Shown piece after piece: positions 1 through 10,900 of a stretch of 64,000 nucleotides of DNA. Position 1 is the first letter of the stretch. Every line of letters starts with the position of its first letter. Made by a program: the position numbers and the translations under genes. The DNA comes from Anthonomus grandis grandis (Eukaryota > Arthropoda > Insecta > Coleoptera > Curculionidae). The DNA is taken from NCBI RefSeq assembly GCF_022605725.1, contig NC_065564.1, positions 310,001 through 374,000 on the forward strand. Direction: 5' to 3'. The notes beneath the pieces were generated by a model. That model was not told where the DNA came from and made no database searches. It saw only the letters and a program-made list of their open reading frames with translations.

Positions 1-1140
1 AGAATCTTTTAAAATGAAAAAGAATCCGATCTGAGCTGTAGAAGTGAAATTATGACCAAAATTACCTAAGACTGACTTTCCCCTTGGACATGATTTCCAA
101 AAACCTGGATAAAAAAGCTTCTACTCGATCGATTTTTATATATTTTTTATTAGAGGCTTTAGAACATTCCAAAGAAACCTTTGAAACAAAAATCAAGTCG
201 ATAAGAGCAGTAGAAATGAAGTTATGACCCAAGGTACCTAAAACTGACTTTCCCCTTGGACATGATTTCCAAAAACATGGATAAAAAAGCTTCTAATCAA
301 TGGATTTTTATGATTTTTTTATTAGAAGCTTCTGAATATTCCATAGAAACTTCCAATACAAAAACCAACCGGATCTGAGCACTGGAAGTAGATTTATGGT
401 CCAAGTTACCTGAAACTGTCTTTCCCCTTGGACATGATTTCCAAAAACCTGGATAAAAAAAGTTCTGATGCATGGATTTTCATGATTTTTTCAATGGAGG
501 CTTGAGAACACTCAAAAGAATCTTTTAAAATGAAAAAGAATCCGATCTGAGCTGTAGAAGTGAAATTATGACCAAAATTACCTAAGACTGACTTTCCCCT
601 TGGACATGATTTCCAAAAACCTGGATAAAAAAGCTTCTACTCGATCGATTTTTATATATTTTTTATTAGAGGCTTTAGAACATTCCAAAGAAACCTTTGA
701 AACAAAAATCAAGTCGATAAGAGCAGTAGAAGTGAAGTTATGACCCAAGGTACCTGAGAGTGACATTCCTTTTGGACATGATTGCCTAAAACCTGGATAA
801 AAAAGGTTCTAATGCATGGATTTTCATGATTTTTACAATGGAAGCTTGAGAACACTCCAAAGAAAATTTTAAAATAAAAACCAACTTGATCTGAGCACTA
901 GAAGTAACATTTTGACCCAAGTTACCTGAGACCGTCTTTCCCCTTGGACCTGATTTCCAAAAACTTGGATAACAAATCTTCTAACTTAAGGATTTTCATG
1001 ATTTTTCAACAAAAGCTTCAGAACATCCCAAAGAATCTTTTAAAACAAAAATCAAGCCGATCTGAGCACTACAAGTGGAGTTATGACTCAATTTACCTGA
1101 ACCTGCCCTATAGGCCACCATCTCCAAAAACTCGAATAAA
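1..1140. repeat. Satellite family A (~172-bp unit), upstream laminin intron
   Basis: About six and a half tandem units. The landmark CTTGGACATGATTTCC recurs near 83, 256, 428, 600 and 773, a spacing of about 172. Each unit holds GAAGTTATGACCCAAG. The array is cut by the window start. Confidence 0.93.
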
Positions 1141-1507
1141 ACCATGAAAAATTTACACTTTTCCGAGCGTTTAGTTTCCTATTCAAGCAATTCAAGGTGC
1201 AAATAAGAATTTCCTTGATCCACGGTGTATAAGCCCTCAAGAGTCAACGTTCGCGTGTCAAAAAAACCCAAACAATGTGTCTCCGATTCAATTCGCTCCA
1301 GTTAACATGATCGTTTGGTCGATACCCGATTATGGAGTGTTTTTCCACAGAAAGAAAACCCATATTTCACCCACTCGCTACACACACGACACAATAAAGC
1401 ACACCGCATGTTAATGAGAGGAACCAGTCGGTTCGTGGGCGTATAGGTACCCACCACCAGGCCATCAACTTCTTCAGTCATATTTCAAATACGACCGGAG
1501 AGAGAAG
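1141..1507. other. Unique intronic segment upstream of candidate exon
   Basis: No tandem repeat and higher sequence complexity than its surroundings. Holds a TATAGG box-like string near 1442 and an Inr-like TCAGTC at 1474-1479, 34 bases apart, which is slightly wide for a TATA/Inr pair. May act as an internal promoter; unproven. Confidence 0.3.
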
Positions 1508-1595
1508 ATGTTTTGGCTTTTACTTACGGCCACTTCGGTGGGCATTTCTTGCGGTTTAACGTGGGACGGGTTGACCCCGTGGTACTCGGGTTCCC
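1508..1595 (+). CDS. Possible alternative first coding exon of laminin gamma (signal peptide)
   Basis: ATG at 1508 opens a hydrophobic stretch, MFWLLLTATSVGISCG, that looks like a secretion signal (small residues at -3 and -1 before LTWDG). The frame runs to a donor C|GTAAGA at 1596, followed by a 65-bp intron with a good acceptor at 1660. The phase (1) fits the next laminin exon, giving WYSGSQ then CNCNGFSD. A TCAGTC Inr-like site lies at 1474-1479. The 1150-1507 DNA around it is unique, unlike the satellites on either side. It has no LN or LE1 similarity that I recognise. Chance is possible: one phase in three would fit and short signal-like ORFs are common. Confidence 0.45.
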
Positions 1596-1660
1596 GTAAG
1601 ATCCTTTTCCCCCGAATGAACCCTCGGAACCCCATTAACTCCCCCAAATTTCATTTTCAG

Positions 1661-1922
1661 AGTGCAACTGCAACGGTTTTTCCGATCGGTGCATGTTCGA
1701 CGCGAAATTGTACGAGAAAACCGGACACGGGGGCTACTGTTTGGACTGCCGGGACAACAGGGACGGTCCGAACTGCGAAACATGCCGTCCCAATTATTAT
1801 AAGACCCCGGCGGGTACCTGCGAAGCCTGCCACTGCGACGACCAGGGTTCCTTGTTCCAGCAGTGTAACTCGGAAGGGAAATGTCAGTGCAAACCGGGCG
1901 TGACGGGAGAGAAATGCGACAG
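1661..1922 (+). CDS. LanB2: Laminin gamma exon with LE2-LE3
   Basis: Acceptor TTTTCAG, donor AG|GTAAAG. It starts with the last two bases of a codon and ends in phase 2, splitting the Arg of CDR|C. It encodes CNCNGFSDRC, the TGHGGYC segment typical of the gamma LE2 repeat, and CKPGVTGEKCD. Confidence 0.95.
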
Positions 1923-4900
1923 GTAAAGTTGACGTTTTGAAATTTGTGGTGTGGTACTCAAATGTAGCTGGAGAAGATTCCGAAGAATCGTTTAAAAGAA
2001 AAATGAAGCCGATCTGAGCAGTAGAAGTGGAGTTATGAGCCAAGGTACCTGGGAGTGGCTTCATTTGGACATTATTTCCTAAAATTTGGATAAAAAAGGT
2101 TCTGATGCATGGATTCTTATGGTTTTTTCAATGGAAGCTGAAGAATATTCCAAAGAAACTTTTAAAATAAAAATCAAGTCGATATGAGCAGTAGAAGTGA
2201 AGTTATGGCCCAAGGTACCTGTGACTATGTTTCCTCTTGGACATGATTGCCTGAAAGCTGGATAAAAAAGATTCTGATGCATGGATTTTTATGGTTTTTC
2301 CCACAGAAGCTCAAGAACATTTCAAAGAAACTTTTAAAACAAAAATCAAGTCGATAAGACCAGTAGAAGTGAAGTTATGACCCAAGGTACCTGTGACTAT
2401 GTTTCCTCTTGGACATGATTGCCTAAAACTTGGATCAATAAGGTTCTGATGCACGGATTTTTATGGTTTTTTCAATCAAGGCTCAAGAACATTCCAAAGA
2501 ATCTTTTAAAACAAAAATCAAGTCGATAAGACCAGTAGAAGTGAAGTTATGACCCAAGGTACCTGTGACTATGTTTCCTCTTGGACATGATTGCCTAAAA
2601 CCTGGATAAACAAGGTTCTGATGCACGGATTTTTATGGTTTTTCCCACAGAAGCTCAAGAACATTTCAAAGAAACTTTTAAAACAAAAATCAAGTCGATT
2701 TGAGCACTAGAAGTGAAGTTATGACCCAAGGTACCTGTGACTATGTTTCCTCTCGAACATGATTGCCTAAAACTTGGATCAATAAGATTCTGATGCACGG
2801 ATTTTTATGGTTTTTTTAATCAAGGCTCAAGAACATTCCAAAGAATCTTTTAAAACAAAAATCAAGTCGATAAGACCAGTAGAAGTGAAGTTATGACCCA
2901 AGGTACCTGTGACTGTGTTTCCTCTTGGACATGATTGCCTAAAACCCGGATAAACAAGGTTCTGATGCACGGATTTTTATGGTTTTTTCAATGGAAGCTC
3001 AAGAATATTTCAAAGAAACTTTTAAAACAAAAATCAAGTCGATCTGAGTAATAAAAGTAAAGTTATGACCCAAGGTACCTGGGACTATGTTTCCTCTTGG
3101 ACATGATTGCCTAAAACCTGGATAAATAAGGTTCTGATGCATGGATTTTTATGGTTTTTTCAATCAAGGCTCAAGAACATTCCAAAGAATCTTTTAAAAC
3201 AAAAATCAAGTCGATACGAGCAGTAGAAGTGAAGTTATGACCCAAGGTACCTGTGACTATGTTTCCTCTTGGACATGATTGCCTAAAACCTGGATAAAAA
3301 AGGTTCTGATGCATGGATTTTTATGGTTTTTTCAATGGAAACTCAAGAATATTTCAAAGAAACTTTTAAAACAAAAATCAAGTCTATCTGAGCACTAGAA
3401 GTGGAGTTATGACCCAAGGTACCTGAGACTGAAACTTTTAGTACAAAAATCAAGGTAGGTATTGCAACTCATTATTGTTGCAAGTGCCTGGACAACGTTA
3501 CCCGGGAATTTTCTGGAAAAATTACTCTGTTTTTTTCATGAACCAAACCGTTTTCCAGGCCTTAACCTCATGCCACATTTCTGGATAAAGTACTAAGAAG
3601 ATCTTGGAGAGCCTGGAAGAAACACATTAATTTGCGTCCTTTTTTTGTACCGCCACTGCCTAAGCCTGGAAAACAAATCCAGACATTTCCTTTGGGTTTT
3701 CTCCATCAAAAGTATTTACGTCAAAGTCATGAAAGTTTTCTAGACATGTTTTCAATTCTGATGACGTTGCACACCCATAAACCATGACCTGGCAAAGTTT
3801 ATCCACGACCTGCATATCCTGGAAGGAGTATAAATATAATGGAAAACCTGGAAGGAATAAATTCTTTTGGAGGCATTTTTCTTTTAGCAAAATTCCAACC
3901 ATGTACCACCTCATGACCCAAGTTACCTGAGACTGTCTTTTCTCTTGAACATGATTTGCAAAATCCTGGATAAAAAAAAATCTGATTCATGGATTTTCAT
4001 GAATTTTTCAATGGAAGCTTGAGAACATTCCCTAGAAACTTTTGAAATAAAAACGAAGCAGATCTGAGCACTAGAAGTGAAGTTATGACCCAAGGTACCT
4101 GGGACGGTGTTTCCTCTTGGACATGTTTGCCTAAAACCTAGATAAAAAATGTTCTGATGTATGGATTTTTATGGTTTTTACAATGGCAGCTAAAGAACAT
4201 TCCAAAGAATCTTTTAAACCAAAAATCAAGTCAATACGAGCAGTAGAAGTGAAGTTATGGCCCAAGGTACCTGTGACTATGTTTCCTCTTGGACATTATT
4301 GCCTTAAACTTGGATAAAAAAGGTTCTGATGCATGGATTTTTATGGTTTTTACAATGGCAGCTAAAGAACATTCCAAAGAATCTTTTAAACCAAAAATCA
4401 AGTCAATACGAGCAGTAGAAGTGAAGTTATGGCCCAAGGTACCTGTGACTATGTTTCCTCTTGGACATGATTGCCTAAAACTTGGATAAAAAAAGTTCTG
4501 ATGCATGGATTTTTATGGTTTTTACAATGGAAGCTGAAGAACATTCCAAAGAATCTTTTAAACCAAAAATCAAGTCAATACGAGCAGTAGAAGTGAAGTT
4601 ATGGCCCAAGGTACCTGTGACTATGTTTCCTCTTGGACATGATTGCCTAAAACTTGGATAAAAAAAGTTCTGATGCATGGATTTTTATGGTTTTTACAAT
4701 GGAAGCTGAAGAACATTCCAAAGAATCTTTTAAAACAAAAATCAAGTCGATATGAGCAGTAGAACTGGAGTTATGACCCAAGGTACCTGTGACTATGTTT
4801 CCTCTTGGATATGATTTCCTAAAACTTGGATAAACAAGGTTCTGATGCATCCATTTTTATGGTTTTTCAATGGAAGCTCAAGAATATTTCAAAGAAATAG

Positions 4901-7900
4901 TTAAAATAAAAATCAAGCTGATCTGAGCACCAGAAGTGAAGTTATGACCCTAGGTACCTCTGACTGTCTTTCCTCTTAAACATGACTTCCTTATACCCAG
5001 GATAAAAAAGCTTCTAATTCATGGATTTTCATGATTTTTTTGGCCATTTCCAGGTGCGCGGAGAACCATTGGGACTTTACCAGCACGGGTTGTAAAAGTT
5101 GCGGCTGCTCGGAAGAGGGCGGGGCGTATAACAAGGCCGTCTGCGACCCGCGAACCGGCGTCTGCGCGTGCAAAGAAAACGTCGAGGGAAAACAGTGCAA
5201 GGACTGCAAACCCGGATTCTTCCATCTGGATCTGGAGAACGAGTTCGGGTGCACCCCGTGCTTCTGCTACGGGCACTCGTCCAAATGCGACTCTGCCTCC
5301 GGTAAGACACAAACTCACTGCCCGGATAACTAACGAACAAATCCCTGATGGTTCCAGGCTACTCAAGGTACACCCTGGAATCGAGTTTCGCCAAGGGGGC
5401 GGAAAAGTGGAGGGCCGAGGACCATAACGGGCGAAACGTCCCTATTAAATACGAAGCGATCAGTCAGTCCATAGGGGTGCAAGCGCAGGACGACGAATAC
5501 GTTTACTTTATCGCCCCCGATAGGTTCCTGGGGGATCAGCGGGCGTCCTACAATCAACTGATGGAGTTCACTTTTAGAATTGGGGAGGCCAACTCGAAAG
5601 CGACCACCGCCACTGACATCATCCTGGAGGGAAACGGGAAACGGATCACCAACATCATTTTCGCGCAAGATAATGTGGCACCGAGCATAGTGGTGAGTAA
5701 GCTGGACTCAACAAAGGTCCCTGGATAAACTAATACTGGTGTATTTCTTATACAGAGTCACACGTACAAATTCCGGTTGCACGAACATCCGGACTTTTTA
5801 TGGCAACCGAGGCTCAACTCCCGCGACTTTATTTCCCTCCTGACCAACCTGACCGCCATTAAAATTAAGGGAACGTACACCCCCCGGGGGGTGGGTTTCC
5901 TGGAGGACTTTAAGATGGAAACGGCGATAGGGGGGGCGGCGGGGCAGCCCGCCTTATGGATGGAGTTCTGCGATTGTCCCCAAGGTAAGCGAGATTAATA
6001 GGAAAATTTGTTCAAGTCTTAGGGAAAACACTGATAACTTTATTAATTTTTCACCGATTTTTATGGAACGTGGTTCATAAGAAGCAGTTTTTAATTTGAA
6101 ACAAAATAAGTATCTACGAAAATTTTGATAAACTCCATATTTTCTGAGTGAAAGAAATTTTGGAAAAACTGTCTAAGTCATAAGGGAAAATCCCCATAGT
6201 TTCCCTATTTTTCCACCGATTTTCATGAAAGGTGGCTCATAAGAAGCAGTTTTTAATTCCAAACAAGAAATGTATCTAGGGAAATTTTCATAAACCTAAT
6301 ATTTTCAGAGTAAAAGGACATTTTGGAAAATCTGTCCAAGTTACATGGAATAATATCTAATTTCTCGTAATTTCCTCCATAATTTCCCTATTTTCCGACT
6401 GATTTTCATGAAACGTGGTTCATAAGAAGCGGATTTTAATTTCAAACAAAAAATGTATCTACGAAAATTTTGATAAACTCCATATTTTCCGAGTGATAAG
6501 AAATTTTTGAAAAACTGTCTAAGTCATAAGGGAAAATCCCCATAATTTCCCTATTTTTCCACCGATTTTCATGACACGTGGCTCATAAGAAGCAGTTTTT
6601 AATTCCAAACAAGAAATGTATCTAGGGAAATTTTCATAAACCTAATATTTTCAGAGTAAAAGGAAATTTTGGAAAATCTGTCCAAGTTACATGGAATAAT
6701 ACCTAATTTCTCGTAATTTCCCCCATAATTTCCCTATTTTCCAACTGATTTTCATGAAACGTGGCTCATAAGAAGCAGATTTTAATTGCAAACAAAAAAT
6801 GTATCTACAAAAATTTTCATAAACCCAATATTTTCCAAGTAAAAAGGAAATTTTGGAAAATCTGTCCAAGTCACATGGAATAATACTTAATTTCTCGTAA
6901 TTTTCTTCATAATGTCTCGAATTTTTAACCGATTTTTACGAAACGTGTCTCGTAAGAAAGGATTTTTAATTCTAAGCAAAAAATGTATCTACAAAAATTT
7001 TCATAAACTCAATATTTTTCGAGTAAACCGAAATTTTGGAAAATCTGTCCAAGGCATTAAGAAAAATCGGCATAATTTCTCTATTTTCCAACCGATTTTC
7101 GAGAAACGTGCCTCACAAGAAGCGGATTTTAATTGCAAACAAAAAATGTATCTACTAAAATTTTAATAAACCCAATATTTTCCAAGTAAAAATGAAATTT
7201 TGGAAAATCTGTCCAAGTCACAAGGAATAATACCTAATTTCTCGTAATTTTCTTCATAATTTTTCGAATTTTTACCCGATTTTTATGAAACGTGTCTCAT
7301 AAGAAAGGATTTTTAATTCCAAGCAAAAAATGTGTCTACAAAAATTTTCATAAACCCAAAATTTTCCGAGTAAAAGGAAATTTCGGAAAATCTGTCCAAG
7401 TCATTAAGAAAAATCGGCATAATTTCTTTATTTTCTAACCGAATTTCGTGAAACGTGCCTCATAAGAAGCAGATTTTAATTTCAAACAAGAAATGTATCT
7501 ACAAAAATTTTCATAAACCTAATATTTTCAGAGTAAAAGGAAATTTTGGATAATCTGTCCAAGTTACATGGAATAATACCTAATTTCCCGTAATTTCCTC
7601 CATAATTTCCCTATTTTTCGACCGATTTTCATGAAACATGGCTCATAAGAAGCAGATTTTAATTCCAAACAAAAAATGTATTTACAAAAATTTTCATAAA
7701 CCCAATATTTTCCGAGTAAAAAGGAAATTTTGGAAAATCTGTCCGTTACATGGAATAATACCTAATTTCTCGTAATTTCCTCCATAATTTCCCTATTTTC
7801 CAACCGATTTTCATGAAACGTGGCTCATAAGAAGCAGATTTTAATTTCAAACAAGAAATGTATCTACTTAAATTTTCATAAATCCAATATTTTCCAACTA

Positions 7901-10900
7901 AAAAGGAAATTTTGGAAAATCTGTCCAAGTCACATGGAATAATACCTAATTTCTCGTAATTTTCTTCATAATTTCTCGAATTTTTAACCGATTTTTATGA
8001 AACGTGTCTCGTAAGAAAGGATTTTTAATTCCAAGCAAAAAATGTATCTATAAAAATTTTCATAAACCCAATATTTTCAGAGTAAAAGGAAATTTTGGGA
8101 AATCTGTCCGTCATTAAGAAAAATCGGCTTAATTTCTCTATTTTCCAACCGATTTTCATGAAACGTGCCTCATAAAAATCGAAATTTAATTGCAAACAAA
8201 AAATCTATCTATAAAAATTTTCATAAACTCAACAGCTTCTGACTAAAAGAAAATTTTGAAAAATGTGTCCAAGTCAAATAGAAAAACCAGCATAATTTGA
8301 CAAGTCAATGAGAAAAACTGGCATATATTCTCTATTTTCCAACCGATTTTTATGAAACATGCCTCATAAGAAGCGGATTTTAATTGCAAACAAAAAATGT
8401 ATCTACAAAAATTTTCATAAACCCAATATTTTCCGAGTAACAATTTTTTTTCGAAAATGCGTTCAAGTCCTAGAAAAACCACCATAACTGCCCTATTTTC
8501 CAACAGATTTCCATCAAACATAGCTCATAAGAAAGGCCGTTGAACGACAAACAAAAATTTTCCAATTTCCATTCCATCCTGCATAGTATTCTAACTAACA
8601 CTCCGTAACGGTAACTTCTAAACCAGGCTTCGGCCGGAATATTGTACTGATCTAGTTCAGCTATTAAAAGATCCTGATTTAAAGAGTCAAACGCCTTTGT
8701 CATGTCAATAGTAGGACATGACTGATCCTGATCAGAAGCTCATGCAATGTGATAATGATAATGATTATGTTTAGGAGTGGTGTAGAATAACTGTCATTTG
8801 GAGGGAAATCTGATAGACATTTTTGGACACTTTTGACTACTGTACTGAAGATTGTGGATGCGGCATAAGTCATATGTTGATTATATAAAATTTCCAGGTT
8901 ACGTGGGACAATTCTGCGAGTCCTGCGCCCCCGGGTTCAGACACTCGCCCGCCCACGGGGGCCCCTGGAACTCCTGCATCCCCTGCGACTGTAACAACCA
9001 CGCGAGCATCTGCGACCCGGAAACCGGTCGGTGCATCTGCGAGCACCACACCGCCGGCGAGAATTGCGAATTGTGCGCGCGCGGGTACTACGGGAACGCG
9101 TTGGCCGGCACGCCGCAGGATTGCGCGGCCTGCGACTGTCCCGACAGCGGCGCCTGCATCCAACTGGACGAGGAGGTGATCATGTGCACCGAGTGTCCCA
9201 CCGGGTACTCGGGACACCGCTGCGACATCTGCTCGGACGGGTACTACGGCGATCCGACCGGACGTTTCGGTGCACCGGCCCCTTGTAAAATATGCGACTG
9301 TAACCAGAATATCGATACGAACGCCATCGGGAATTGTAATACGACCACCGGGGAGTGTTTGAGGTGTATCCATAACACTGGTGGGTCGAGGTGCGAGGTT
9401 TGCCTGTCCGGTGAGTATTTTTTTGATTTTTTTATTATTTAGCAGTACTACAAGAACAAGACTTGATCCACTGAACCACACATTCTCAAATGAGGTGCTC
9501 ATATTTGTTTTCTCGAAGGGTTCTACGGAAACGCCCTGCTGCTACCCAAGGGGGACTGTAAACCGTGCGAGTGCGATCGCCTCGGGAGCGATTTGGACGA
9601 GAGACACGAGCCGATTTGCGATCCGAGTACGGGCGCGTGTTCTTGTAAGGAGCGTGTGACCGGACGTAACTGCGACAGGTGTGAGGAGGGTTTCTATAAC
9701 CTGCAGAGCGGCGAGGGTTGTCAGAGTTGCAACTGCGATCCCACCGGATCGTTTAATCAGTCCTGTGACGTGTTTAGCGGACAGTGTTACTGTCGTGCGG
9801 GAGTTACTGGGTAAGTACCGAAAATGGGGACACTCAAAGTCTAGTTTTCTCGAAGAAATGTCTGAGTGAGAGCAAGGTTGAATGTTTTTATCGAAAAAGT
9901 GGCTCAAAATCGATAAATTTCTAAATGGGCAAGACGTTTCTTGCACCAAATCCATCCGTAATAGCTTCTTTTTAATAAATTAAAAGAATTATGATAATAT
10001 CTTAAGTGGTTCAGAAGTTATAGCAAGAAATGTGTGAGAGCAAGATTTCATGTTTTTCGACCCAGTTTTCGGCACATAAACCCTTCTGAGTCTCAAGATT
10101 CATGGACGATCGCTATGAAATGAACTTTCTCGTATGGAAAGATCATATTTACATCAGAAAAGTATAATTTCCAGACAATCCAGGATATAACCGAAGAGTG
10201 AAACGCGGTTGAATGCGAAAAAGTGGACCTTTGACCCAGTTTTTGGCACATAAACCATCCTAAGTCCCAAGATTCATGGACGATCGCTATGAAATGAACT
10301 TTATCGTATAAAAAGATCATAATTACATCAGAAAAGTACAATTTCCAGACAATCCAGGATATAACCGAAGAGTGAAACGCGGTTGAATGCGAAAAAGTGG
10401 ACTTTTGACACAGTTTTTGGCACATAAACCCTCCTGAGTCCCAAGATTCTTGGACGATCACTATAAAATGAACTTTCTCGTATGTAAAGATCATAATTAG
10501 ATCAGAAAAGTGCAATTTCCAGACGATCCAGGACATAACCAAAGAGTGAAAGGCGGTTGAATGCGAAAAAGTGGACTTTTGACCCAGTTTTTGGCACATA
10601 AACCATCCTAAGTCCCAAGATTCATGGACGATCGCTATGAAATGAACGTTCTCGAATGTAAAGATCATAACTACATCAGAAAAGTATAATTTCCAGACAA
10701 TCCAGGACATAGCCAAAGAGTGACACGCGGTTGAATGCGAAAAAGTGGACTTTTGACACAGTTTTTGGCACATAAACCCTCCTGAGTCCCAAGATTCTTG
10801 GACGATCACTATAAAATGAACTTTCTCGTATGTAAAGATCATAATTACATCAGAAAAGTATAATTTCCAGACAATTCAGGACATAAGCGAAGAGTGACAC

